A stretch of DNA of 64,000 nucleotides. Source: Polaribacter sp. SA4-10 (GTDB lineage: Bacteria > Bacteroidota > Bacteroidia > Flavobacteriales > Flavobacteriaceae). Where the stretch lies: assembly GCF_002163835.1 (NCBI RefSeq), contig NZ_CP019331.1, positions 1,116,001 to 1,180,000 of the forward strand. Reading direction: 5' to 3'. Below the pieces are notes generated by a model. It worked only from the letters and a program-made list of their open reading frames with translations, searched no databases and was not told where the DNA came from. Position numbers and translations under genes: made by a program. How positions within the stretch are numbered: position 1 is the first letter of the stretch; the number at the start of each line of letters is the position of its first letter. Below are positions 10,430 through 18,026 of the stretch, one piece after another.

Positions 10430-11428
10430 TTATTTCAAATAATATTTATTCATTGTATTTGCTTGTTCTAACATTTGCTCTTTTAAAACTCTTGGCCCCA
10501 GTACCTCTATGTCTTGACCATAAGATAGTAACTGTTGCACCAATTCTTTATTGATAATTGTTTCAAACCAAACTTGATCTTGTTTATCTTCCTCAAAATA
10601 CTCCTCATAATCTGGCTGAAACGGTTTTGTTTTAAAATAGTTTTCTCTACCATTATAAAAACGTAAAACTACTTTTACTATTTCAGCATCCTTAGGTCTT
10701 ACCACACCTACCATGATTCTGAAAAAAGTTTCCCAATCGACTTTTGTCTCTATATAAGCTGCATCTTCAATTACCTCAAACTTTATTAGTCTTTCATCTA
10801 AAGGGATGCTCCATTCTTTAATTTCGTTGGTTTTATTCAATCCAAAAACAAACCACCTATTATTATATTGCTTTAAGATATGTGGATGGAATTGAAAAGT
10901 AGTAGCAATATCATCTTGAAAACCCTTAAAAGTTATTTGTAATACTTGTTTCTTTTTAATAGCAAGATATAAAGGTTTTAAATGCTTAATTCCTTTATAC
11001 TCTTCATTACTGTCGTAAAATAAGGTTTTAGAAATGTCATTTTCTTCCTCATCATCTTGAAATTTTATTAAAGCTTCTGAAAGTTTGTTGTATTTTGGAT
11101 GATTTTCAAACCTTTCTAATAATTGTTGCGCAGCAGTAATTAAATACTGCTCATACCCCAATAACGGTTTTTGTGCAATTGAAAAATTAGTATCTGTATA
11201 TCTTAGAATTCGAATATTTTCTGGAAGTGGTGCAGAGAATCCATTGTTTTTATCTCTGAAAACTTTTATATCGTCTCTTAATGTTCTAATAGAGATGCCT
11301 TCTCCTGGATATAGTTCTGCAATCTTCTCATTTAAAAAACTTAATAGCTCGTTAAATGTAAAAGATTTATTGCGGAAACAATAGTCTAGAAAATTATATC
11401 TTATATGTGCATGCTTACTGTTTGCCAT
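10430..11428 (-). CDS. WYL-domain transcriptional regulator
   Basis: Residues 1-65 form a winged helix-turn-helix region (FTFNELLSFLNEK, ISIRTLRDDIKVFRD). Residues about 145-225 form a WYL domain, with LYLAIKKKQVLQITFKGF and NNRWFVFGLN, followed by a C-terminal WCX-like extension. WYL proteins are ligand-sensing regulators that often control phage-defence islands (BrxR and CapW are examples). This is the first gene of the minus-strand run WYL, DUF2130, small ORF, helicase-nuclease, so it plausibly controls those genes. No operator was identified. Family call is firm; target is inferred. Confidence 0.85.
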   Translation of the reverse strand: MANSKHAHIRYNFLDYCFRNKSFTFNELLSFLNEKIAELYPGEGISIRTLRDDIKVFRDKNNGFSAPLPENIRILRYTDTNFSIAQKPLLGYEQYLITAAQQLLERFENHPKYNKLSEALIKFQDDEEENDISKTLFYDSNEEYKGIKHLKPLYLAIKKKQVLQITFKGFQDDIATTFQFHPHILKQYNNRWFVFGLNKTNEIKEWSIPLDERLIKFEVIEDAAYIETKVDWETFFRIMVGVVRPKDAEIVKVVLRFYNGRENYFKTKPFQPDYEEYFEEDKQDQVWFETIINKELVQQLLSYGQDIEVLGPRVLKEQMLEQANTMNKYYLK

Positions 11429-12294
11429 TAACTTTTCTCTTTTTCAATAGATTGATTCCATTCATCTGCATTGAGCTTTCTTGTGCCATGTGTTACTATT
11501 AATAGTCACGCCAACCGGAGTTCTTCCATTTTTTTAAGCCAAAACTTAGTGAAATTAGTGTTAAATTTTAACATTCTCTTACGTATTAATACCCATTTTT
11601 TTAAAAAATAGGTTTATTTGTTTATACGTGCTTATAAATAGAAATTTCAGCCCTTTATTGATGTCTGTCTATTGGATATGCATATAAACGTATCTTAATT
11701 TTCAAGCAAAAACAGATGTTATTAAAAATTTAATTATGCTTTTTTTCATGTGGACTTAGTATTTATGGGGTGTTTTAAACTTTAACTATTTTTTTTTCTG
11801 TAATTGAAGACCTTACTTTTTAAGGTGTCCGTCAAAGATAGTTGGCTAAAACATTTCGATCTTGCGGGAAACCGCAGTTTAGCCTGTGGATTACCGCAAT
11901 AAAAAAGATGAAAAAATAATTATCCACAAACAAAATTTCCTTACCTCCTTTTAATCTCTTTACTCACTTTCTTTTGATTGTGGGGAGCAAGAAATTAGAA
12001 ATAACAACATCAATAAGAATGTTGACTGATTAAATCCTTTTTACATAGAATGTTTGATTTAAATTTGAATAAATGTAAAAATACTTTTTAGCAGTTTTCA
12101 CTTCGCTTATTTATCGTAGTGTTATTGTAAGTAAACGTATTATTTTTCTTTTTCACAGCAATTTCCTCCACCTCTCTATAGAAGTGGCGTTTTTATTTTT
12201 TATAAAATTTAGCAACTTTCTATTGATGAGATTGCCTTACTTGGCCTACACGCAGTAAAAGCTGTAAACTCCTAGAGATAATATTTTTAAAAAT
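11429..12294. other. Gene-free 0.87 kb with hairpin and DnaA-box-like sites
   Basis: No coding frame is supported. The stretch should hold the promoter of the WYL gene near its left edge. A compact hairpin, TGCGG-GAAA-CCGCA, lies at 11863-11876. A near DnaA box TGTGGATTA follows at 11885, and a perfect one, TTATCCACA, on the opposite strand at 11920. Together they could be part of a replication or nicking origin of the neighbouring degraded element, but this is inference. Confidence 0.4.
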
Positions 12295-12588
12295 CTATTT
12301 TCTTTTATCTCTACAATTTTTATCGAACGCAATTAAGTTAAATAGTTCACGCATTCTTGATCGTACACGATTCCCATACCTCTCTTCTATTTCATCTGCG
12401 TTGCCGTTTGCAATGCTATGTGTTTTGATTTTATTCGTTGCCAAACCATACATCTGATCTTTTACAAAAACTTTGTGAATATTGTGAAAAAGAAAAAATA
12501 ATAAATTTTCAGAAAAATAACCCAAGTTTAGAATCGCAATGGAGAGCACTAATTTTAATTGGTGAAAATAGATAAAGACTAAAGTCAT
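12295..12588 (-). pseudogene. C-terminal relic of a DnaC/IstB-type AAA+ ATPase
   Basis: The last 45 or so residues, SIANGNADEIEERYGNRVRS followed by RMRELFNLIAFDKNCRDKR, match the C-terminal end of DnaC/IstB-like helicase loaders, where a sensor strand TSN is followed by EERYGxRxxSRM. The first half (FIYFHQLKLVLSIAI...) does not look like the family, and the Walker A and B parts are absent. The gene is therefore truncated and only its tail survives, probably as debris from the replication module of an older mobile element. The annotated ATG is unlikely to be an original start. Confidence 0.55.
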
Positions 12589-12695
12589 GAAATCTACTTA
12601 ATTAATGCATTAAAGAACCAAGCTAATAATGTGAAAAACATTTCGATTTCTAAAAAAAAATGTACAAATATTAATAATTCAAGGATTATTTAAGT

Positions 12696-13130
12696 TTAAA
12701 ACTGAAAAGTACTCGAAAGATAGACCACTATACCTTGAGTCAAATCAAAATATGGAATCTGTCCCATGTGGTTTGGAGGTAAATTTTTAATTTTATGATA
12801 CCTTTTTACACTAGCAGCTAATTTTAAAAAATCTCCCTTTGTTGCTGGTTTATCTTCCTCACGTGTAAAAATATTTTTAGCAAACTCAACTATACCTGTT
12901 CCAATTGCAGCGTTTGCAACTCCAGCCGTACTTATTTGATCTACTTGCATCTTACTTGTCACCTGCTCTTCTTCTTTTATTTGAAGATTAGTGGACTTTA
13001 ATGCTAGCCCAACATTTTTAAAACGATGAAAGGATACCCGACAGGAATCACTACAAAACTTCTGAATTTTTCTTCTTTTGGGGATAAATTCTTTTTTACA
13101 ATATTGGCACGTGTAGCAGTGATTTTCCAT
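12696..13130 (-). CDS. Small zinc-finger protein of a mobile element, function unknown
   Basis: The N-terminus has a cysteine-rich finger: CYTCQYCKKEF, then FCSDSCRVSFHRFKN about 20 residues later. This resembles the treble-clef fingers seen in small DNA-binding proteins of mobile elements. The middle contains a small glycine/alanine-rich segment (AGVANAAIGTGIVEFAKNIF) that may be a short membrane or amphipathic helix. The C-terminal 50 residues have no recognised domain. Such genes are common near integrases in Flavobacteriia. The start codon lies directly next to a large palindrome (13133-13184), which may control it. Confidence 0.6.
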   Translation of the reverse strand: MENHCYTCQYCKKEFIPKRRKIQKFCSDSCRVSFHRFKNVGLALKSTNLQIKEEEQVTSKMQVDQISTAGVANAAIGTGIVEFAKNIFTREEDKPATKGDFLKLAASVKRYHKIKNLPPNHMGQIPYFDLTQGIVVYLSSTFQF

Positions 13131-13132
13131 AT

Positions 13133-13184
13133 TTAATTAATTTACGCGTTAATTGTACGTACAATTAACGCATAAATTAATTAA
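13133..13184. repeat. 52 bp near-perfect palindrome beside a start codon
   Basis: The two 26-base arms are reverse complements except for one pair (C13145 opposite A13172). The inner 26 bases, arm GCGTTAATTGTAC and its complement, are perfect and have no loop. It ends two bases from the start codon of the zinc-finger gene. It could be a symmetric operator for a dimeric regulator or a cruciform-forming site. Confidence 0.8.
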
Positions 13185-13232
13185 TACACAATAATTATAC
13201 TTTAATCTTATACCAAATAAAAGATTAACTAA

Positions 13233-13252
13233 CTGAATAAAAAATTATTCAG
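13233..13252 (+). terminator. Small AT-rich hairpin, possible terminator
   Basis: CTGAATAA, a four-base A loop and TTATTCAG form a perfect 8 bp stem, followed on the plus strand by an A/T-rich tract ending in TTTTTT. The stem is weak (two GC pairs), so a terminator role is only possible. It lies between two minus-strand genes. Confidence 0.25.
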
Positions 13253-13369
13253 GAAAATAATTATTATTTTTTAATTTTGAATACACTTTCCAGCAGGAAA
13301 TCTTGTGCCTCAAAATCTGTAATTAATTTCTCTTTTTTTTTAAACTTTTAGAGGAATAATTTCTTCTTG

Positions 13370-13567
13370 TTATAATATTGGAAGTTTGAAATTTTTAATA
13401 ATATTGACTCTCATATAATCTTCTTCTTCTTCTTCTTGTGTTTTTCTAAAGTCTGGAAAATCATCAGCAACACTTCTTTTATGTTTCCTTAAAGCTTCTT
13501 CTTGTAATATAAAATGACCAATATATTTTTTAAATCTTTCATCAACTCCCCCATTCACATCATTCAT
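13370..13567 (-). CDS. Hypothetical 65-residue protein
   Basis: This small soluble acidic protein has FKKYIGHFILQEEALRKHKR followed by an EEEEED run. There is no signal peptide, membrane segment or known motif. The frame is open from a plausible ATG, and amino-acid usage looks protein-like rather than random AT-rich translation. It is the last possible gene before the element junction. It may belong to the same degraded element as the zinc-finger gene. Existence is moderately likely; function unknown. Confidence 0.4.
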   Translation of the reverse strand: MNDVNGGVDERFKKYIGHFILQEEALRKHKRSVADDFPDFRKTQEEEEEDYMRVNIIKNFKLPIL

Positions 13568-13810
13568 TATTAATATAATGCATCACAAATAAATGTTCTT
13601 GATACTTCTTTATCAGAAACGAAAACTGTGCTGGTTCTAACTTTATTTGAAACTCTATTAAATCGAATAAATTTTCGTCTAAAACAATTGAAGAGTGTCT
13701 TTAAATTGGATAATAATAAAAGATAATTCAATCTTTAAATAGTATATCCAACTTGTTAAAAAAATGAGTAAATTGCATACAGAAATTTATAATAATAATC
13801 TGGTCTAAAC

Positions 13811-13880
13811 TGAACACGTTTTTGAACACGATTTAAAATAAAAAAAAGGTTATTTATCACGTTTTAAGCACTTTAACTTG
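13811..13880 (+). promoter_or_regulatory. Probable right end of an upstream integrative element, with paired integrase arm-type sites
   Basis: Two copies of GAACACG start 12 bases apart (13812 and 13824), the second reading GAACACGATTT. They end about 50 bases before the tRNA half. The same paired sites at nearly the same distance precede the second attachment repeat (58134-58156) and occur at 62477-62494 in inverted orientation. A similar pair lies just inside the integrase end. This is the pattern expected of arm-type binding sites of a tyrosine recombinase. Confidence 0.5.
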
Positions 13881-14064
13881 AATTCATAACCCTGAGGTCA
13901 CGGGTTCAAATCCCGTTTTCGCTACAAGTATAAACTTAAATTAAATCAACGAATTGTGTCTCACAATTCGTTTTTTTTATGCCTTCATTTTTCTTACTTT
14001 TACAAAGAGTACACGATAAGGTACACGATTCAGCTATGAAATTGAATTATTCAGAACCAAAAAT
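13881..14064 (+). repeat. Attachment-site repeat, copy 1 (tRNA-Met 3' half plus integrase leader)
   Basis: This 184 bp segment recurs at 58202-58385 with two mismatches. It starts with the 3' half of a tRNA whose anticodon loop reads TTCATAA (anticodon CAT, methionine type), continues through the T-arm GGGTTCAAATCCC and the acceptor end CGCTAC, then the tRNA terminator, two integrase arm-like sites and the first codons of the integrase. The tRNA 5' half is absent, so this is an internal junction between elements, not the intact tRNA gene. Crossover in an anticodon loop is usual for tyrosine recombinases. Confidence 0.85.
13950..13978 (+). terminator. Rho-independent terminator of the tRNA-Met gene
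   Basis: CGAATTGTG, loop TCT and CACAATTCG make a perfect 9 bp stem followed by eight T. It lies 24 bases after the tRNA 3' end and is carried along in the attachment repeat. An identical copy is at 58271-58299. The integrase gene must therefore be transcribed from a promoter downstream of it. Confidence 0.85.
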
Positions 14065-15340
14065 ATTTACTGGAGGTATTGATATTACTTCTTGGTCTAA
14101 ATTACCTGCCAAAGAAAAAAAAATAGCATTATCCAAAAGTTGGTACATTTATTATTCATTTAGAAACCCAGCTACAGGGAAATTAGTAAGACAAACAAGT
14201 ATTAAAGCTGGAGCCAACCTTTATAAAGACAAAAAAAGTAGGTATTATATATTGACTCAATTAAAAGAGAGTTTGGTGTATGTTTTATCAAAAGGTTTTA
14301 ACCCTTATGAAGATAATTCTTCCTTAGATCAATTTATTGAGCAACTTCTTTCAGATAAAGAAAGTGATACAAAAACCAAAAAAAAAGCTACTGTAAATCC
14401 TTCATTTGTTACAGTTAAAAGTAAAAAAGAACAACTCCCCTTCTGCTCTATTAAAGAGTCTTTTGACTTAGCTCTAAAAACAAAGTCAAAAGTTTTAAAT
14501 CCAATTTCTTATCAAAACTTTAGCAGTCGAATTAATAGATTTAGTAAATGGTTAGTTTTAGAGAAAATTGAATTAAAAAATGACATTTCAACAATAAACA
14601 AGAAACTTGTAATACAATATTTGAATACTGTATTACAAGCTACTAGCCCTCGAAATAGAAATAATACACGAACAGATATCAGTTCATTATTTCAAACATT
14701 AGAGGATAATGAAATGATACAAGATAACATTATAAAAAAGATAAATGTCTTAAAATCTGTACCAGAAAGAAATAAAACATATACTACCAGTGAACAAAAT
14801 AATATTTTTAAATACTTAAAAGAGCGTGATACAATTTTGTTTTTATTTGTTCAATTTGTATCATTTAATTATTTAAGACCTGTTGAAGTTTGTCGTCTTA
14901 AAGTTAGGGATATCGATTTAATAGATAAAAAAATATATGTGAGAGCTAAAAACAAACCTGTTAAAATTAAAATAATCCCTAACATATTAATTGAGCAACT
15001 TCCTGACATTTCAAAACTAAATAAAGATGATTTTTTATTTACACCTGATAAAATTGGAGGTATATGGGATACAAAAGAAAATAATAAAAGAGATTACTTT
15101 ACAAAACAGTTTAAGAAAGTAAAAGACCATTTTGGTTTAGGTAAAGATTATGGCTTATATAGTTTTAGACACACATTTATTACCAAATTATATAAGGAAA
15201 TGGCAAAAACAGCAACTCCTTTTGAAGTAAAAAGTAAATTAAAATTAATCACAGGTCACAGAACAATGGATGCACTAGAATTATATCTACGTGATATTGA
15301 TGCAGTATTACCTGAAGATTATTCAAAACTATTAAAGTAA
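14036..15340 (+). CDS. Tyrosine recombinase (integrase) of the 44 kb element
   Basis: This is a site-specific recombinase of the Bacteroidota phage-integrase type. An N-terminal SAM-like DNA-binding region (about residues 130-235) is followed by the catalytic domain (about 255-430). The active-site residues are visible: R in YLRPVEVCRL, the box II form YSFRHTF, GHRTMDALELY and the final tyrosine in ELYLRDI. A longer frame opens at 13979, but that ATG sits at the end of the tRNA terminator and the extra 19 codons cover the paired arm-like sites. The internal ATG is therefore preferred. The stop shares one base with the next start (TAATG). Expected to act on the tRNA-Met half-sites. Confidence 0.9.
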   Translation: MKLNYSEPKIFTGGIDITSWSKLPAKEKKIALSKSWYIYYSFRNPATGKLVRQTSIKAGANLYKDKKSRYYILTQLKESLVYVLSKGFNPYEDNSSLDQFIEQLLSDKESDTKTKKKATVNPSFVTVKSKKEQLPFCSIKESFDLALKTKSKVLNPISYQNFSSRINRFSKWLVLEKIELKNDISTINKKLVIQYLNTVLQATSPRNRNNTRTDISSLFQTLEDNEMIQDNIIKKINVLKSVPERNKTYTTSEQNNIFKYLKERDTILFLFVQFVSFNYLRPVEVCRLKVRDIDLIDKKIYVRAKNKPVKIKIIPNILIEQLPDISKLNKDDFLFTPDKIGGIWDTKENNKRDYFTKQFKKVKDHFGLGKDYGLYSFRHTFITKLYKEMAKTATPFEVKSKLKLITGHRTMDALELYLRDIDAVLPEDYSKLLK

Positions 15341-16305
15341 TGGAAAATAAATATTTTGGAAAACTTCCTTTGGAACTATATGAGAACAAAAAACTAGAAG
15401 AAATTATAGACTATTTATCCGAGAATAAAGTATGTACGAAAACGGCAGGTGTAAGTTATATTGTTGAACACAAAAAAACCAACGATTTAGGAGTAGATTC
15501 TTCAAAAATTAATCATAAAGAAGCCTATAGCAGCCTTAATTTTGAAGATAATTTAATAAATGAACTTTATAGATTTCTCTTAACCCATTATACACGAGGA
15601 CTTGGAGATTACATAATGGTAGATTTAAATTTATCAAAAGAAACTTTCGGCATGCCTTATAAAGATAAAAGAAATATAGCTTTGAAATATTTTAATCTTT
15701 ATTTTGGTGAAATTTCAATTCCTATACAGTTTTCGTTTACTTTTGATGATGACAGAAATATTATACCAGCAACCAATTTTCAAAAACTAAAAAGGGTACG
15801 TGATGAATTAAAAGGTAATCTCACAAAAAATATTGATCTACTTCTACCATACCTAGCAGGAGAATTAAGTTTTTTTAATCGAGAACTTTTTGAAACAAAC
15901 ACAACAATAACAAAAATTTTTCATTTTGAAAATATACTCAAAATACTTATTAAAATTAATAATGAGTATAAATTTGAAGAAGATGATATTTTTACTCCTC
16001 CTCCAATATCAAAAATCATTTATGAAGAATATTCAGATCAATTTCATTGTTTAAAACAAGTTAAATTTATAGAGAATCAAATTACCTCGAATGAGAAAGT
16101 AAACAGAGCTTTTATTGTTAGCCTTTTTCATTTTTTTAGCAATAAATTAAAAATAAAAACACCTTCTGGTAAAATTTTTGGAGAAATTATAAACAATTAC
16201 TTTGGCTGCGATTTTGGTGAGATTGGATTGAATGGATCAGAAGGTAATAGACATTACACAAGAATCGAAAATTTTAAAAATGAATGGGAAAGCTTCACAA
16301 ATTAG
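15340..16305 (+). CDS. Unknown protein translationally coupled to the integrase
   Basis: This 321-residue soluble protein has no signal peptide, membrane segment or family I recognise. It is rich in lysine, asparagine and phenylalanine. Its start overlaps the integrase stop by one base, so the two are made together. In Bacteroidota elements a gene in this place may assist excision or regulate the integrase (RteC-like proteins have comparable sizes), but the sequence gives no direct proof. The C-terminal half (LFHFFSNKLKI, FGEIINNYFG) may be a helical DNA-binding region. Function left open. Confidence 0.8.
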   Translation: MENKYFGKLPLELYENKKLEEIIDYLSENKVCTKTAGVSYIVEHKKTNDLGVDSSKINHKEAYSSLNFEDNLINELYRFLLTHYTRGLGDYIMVDLNLSKETFGMPYKDKRNIALKYFNLYFGEISIPIQFSFTFDDDRNIIPATNFQKLKRVRDELKGNLTKNIDLLLPYLAGELSFFNRELFETNTTITKIFHFENILKILIKINNEYKFEEDDIFTPPPISKIIYEEYSDQFHCLKQVKFIENQITSNEKVNRAFIVSLFHFFSNKLKIKTPSGKIFGEIINNYFGCDFGEIGLNGSEGNRHYTRIENFKNEWESFTN

Positions 16306-16412
16306 CAGCTCTTTTTAAACATTTCCCGTAAATTTTAAAATTCCCCACACATCCCCCACACATTACCCCTTTTTCTTCCCTTGTAACACATTCAATGTAT
16401 CACGTAATTGCA

Positions 16413-16435
16413 GTTAATTAAACGCTGTTAATTAA
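16413..16435 (+). promoter_or_regulatory. Direct repeats upstream of the ribbon-helix-helix gene
   Basis: GTTAATTAA occurs twice, 14 bases apart, about 85 bases before the start codon of the small RHH-like gene. Nearby sequence (TCACGTAATT, CATGTAATTC) contains loosely related repeats. It could be an autoregulatory operator or short iterons of the element. Weak evidence. Confidence 0.3.
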
Positions 16436-16515
16436 GACGTTACATTATTCATGTAATTCATAACACTTTTTAGCAAGCATTTATTATTTATTAATAATAC
16501 TTAAACAAACGTAAA

Positions 16516-16722
16516 ATGAGTACAACAATCAATTTCAGAATTGCAGATGAACACAAGAAACATCTTCAAATTTTAGCAGAAGAAAAGGGCGTAAAAGTGT
16601 CGGTTATAGTAAGAAAGATAATAACAGATTATTTGGAGCAACTTGATAATGAGAATCAAGATTTAGAAATTCCTGAAGAGATAATTCTCTATATTCCTGC
16701 GAATAATTATCCAAATAATTAA
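16516..16722 (+). CDS. Ribbon-helix-helix-like small DNA-binding protein
   Basis: This is a 68-residue protein. An N-terminal strand TTINFRIADEHKKHLQ is followed by two helices, LQILAEEKGV and SVIVRKIITDYLEQL. This is the strand-helix-helix pattern of CopG/Arc-type dimeric repressors. The acidic tail has no known role. It opens the replication module of the element and is 10 bases upstream of the RepA-like gene, which it may regulate. A relaxosome accessory role is also possible, although no relaxase gene is present. Confidence 0.6.
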   Translation: MSTTINFRIADEHKKHLQILAEEKGVKVSVIVRKIITDYLEQLDNENQDLEIPEEIILYIPANNYPNN

Positions 16723-16732
16723 AGTCGACTTT

Positions 16733-17767
16733 ATGTTTCAAAATAAAATCGATGTCATAACTAAAGATTTAGCAGACAATCAAAAACTACTCGAAAACAA
16801 AAATCAAGAGAGTAGTTGTTTGGTTGTAAAAAAAGCCAATACTTGGATTGAAGAAGCTAAAAACAGACCCATTCCTAATATGTTATTTAATGAATTGTGG
16901 TATGAAAAAGAAGTTTGTATTCTCTTTGCTGATACAAACTTAGGTAAGTCAATTTTAGCGGTCCAAATTGCAGATAGTATTAGTAGAGGAATTGCTATTC
17001 CAGGCTTTAAACTAGAAAGTAAACCTAAAAAAGTATTGTATTTAGATTTTGAGTTGTCTGATAAACAATTTGAAAACCGTTGCTCAGAAGAATATCAAAA
17101 CCATTATCAATTTAGTGCTAACTTTTTAAGAGCTGAAATTAATACTGAGCTTGAAATTCCTAAAGAGTATAAAGGTATTGAAGATTATTTATGTGCTACA
17201 CTAGATGTAATTATTAAAAATGATGATGTCTCAGTTTTAATAATTGATAATCTTACTTTTTTAAGCAGTGAAAATGAGAAGGCAAAAGATGCTTTAGTAT
17301 TAATGAAAACTCTTAAAAAATTATCAAAATTAGAGAATTTATCAATACTTGTATTGGCTCATACACCTAAAAGAGATGAATCTAAACCTATTAGTATAAA
17401 TGATTTAGCAGGAAGTAAAATGTTAATGAACTTTTGTGATAGTTCATTTGCAATTGGCACCAGTTCTCAAGAAACATCATTGAGATACATAAAACAAATT
17501 AAGCAACGTAACACAGAGCATTTATACCATACTGATAATGTAATAATATGCAGTGTTGAAAAGGATACTAACTTTTTAGAGTTTCAGTTTATAGAGTTTG
17601 GGTTTGAGAAGGATCATCTTAAAACTTATGACACTTCAGATTTAGAAAAAAGAGATGAGCAAATGAAACTATTTATTTCAGAAGGTTTGTCTAATGTAAA
17701 GATTGCTGATAGATTAAACTTGTCAGAAGGAGCTATAAGAAAAAGAAGAAAAACCATAGGTCTTTAA
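16733..17767 (+). CDS. RepA-like AAA ATPase (AAA_25 type), probable replication helicase of the element
   Basis: This RecA-fold ATPase is related to hexameric RepA-type replicative helicases. Walker A is ADTNLGKS (about residue 67), preceded by the strand CILF. Walker B is VLIIDNLTF (about 160), and LVLAHTPKR follows as the sensor strand. The C-terminal 45 residues end in a helix-turn-helix-like stretch, GLSNVKIADRLNLSEGAIRK. Such proteins are usual in Bacteroidota integrative and mobilizable elements next to a primase-like gene, as here. The stop is one base before the next ATG. Replication of an excised circle is the inferred role. Confidence 0.75.
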   Translation: MFQNKIDVITKDLADNQKLLENKNQESSCLVVKKANTWIEEAKNRPIPNMLFNELWYEKEVCILFADTNLGKSILAVQIADSISRGIAIPGFKLESKPKKVLYLDFELSDKQFENRCSEEYQNHYQFSANFLRAEINTELEIPKEYKGIEDYLCATLDVIIKNDDVSVLIIDNLTFLSSENEKAKDALVLMKTLKKLSKLENLSILVLAHTPKRDESKPISINDLAGSKMLMNFCDSSFAIGTSSQETSLRYIKQIKQRNTEHLYHTDNVIICSVEKDTNFLEFQFIEFGFEKDHLKTYDTSDLEKRDEQMKLFISEGLSNVKIADRLNLSEGAIRKRRKTIGL

Positions 17768-17768
17768 G

Positions 17769-18026
17769 ATGATTGCAGCTGATGTTTATACGATAGCAAA
17801 ATCTCTTCATAAAGAAGAGTTTATCAAGCTATCCAATATGCTCAGAAGCGATGTTAATAAAAGTGATGTGAAATTAAAAAAGAAAAACGTACTACCTGAC
17901 TTCAAAAGAGAAGATGGTTTGCGTTATTTATTAGAAAATCATATTAGAAAAGGCAAAAAAATAATCGTACCATTCGTACCTAAAAATAAGTACGAATGGT
18001 ACGAATTAAAACAAAATGAATCATAA
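17769..18026 (+). CDS. Small hypothetical protein of the replication module
   Basis: This is an 85-residue basic protein placed between the RepA-like and primase-like genes. It starts one base after the first and overlaps the second by 11 bases. The first half is helical (VYTIAKSLHKEEFIKLSNML), the middle lysine-rich. The C-terminal codons contain a long inverted repeat (17965-18004), which explains the repeated VP and YEWYE residues. No family is recognised. Similar small proteins often sit here in flavobacterial elements. Confidence 0.6.
   Translation: MIAADVYTIAKSLHKEEFIKLSNMLRSDVNKSDVKLKKKNVLPDFKREDGLRYLLENHIRKGKKIIVPFVPKNKYEWYELKQNES
17965..18004 (+). repeat. Inverted repeat (15 bp arms) at the end of a coding region
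   Basis: Arms TCGTACCATTCGTAC and GTACGAATGGTACGA are perfect complements around a 10-base loop. The structure lies inside the 3' end of the small gene and just before the start codon of the primase-like gene, so it could limit translation or transcription of that gene, or serve as a protein-binding or replication site. A related pair of GTACGA words occurs at 19035-19051. Confidence 0.7.

Noticed and set aside
13882-13925. Complete tRNA-Met gene at the left junction
   Set aside because: Only the part from the anticodon loop to the 3' end is present; no matching 5' half lies upstream. The same holds at 58203-58246.
13979-14035. Upstream ATG extending the integrase by 19 residues
   Set aside because: The ATG lies directly at the end of the tRNA terminator T-run, and the added codons cover the paired arm-like sites. 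The sequence is shared with copy 2 as part of the attachment repeat. The internal ATG is more plausible.
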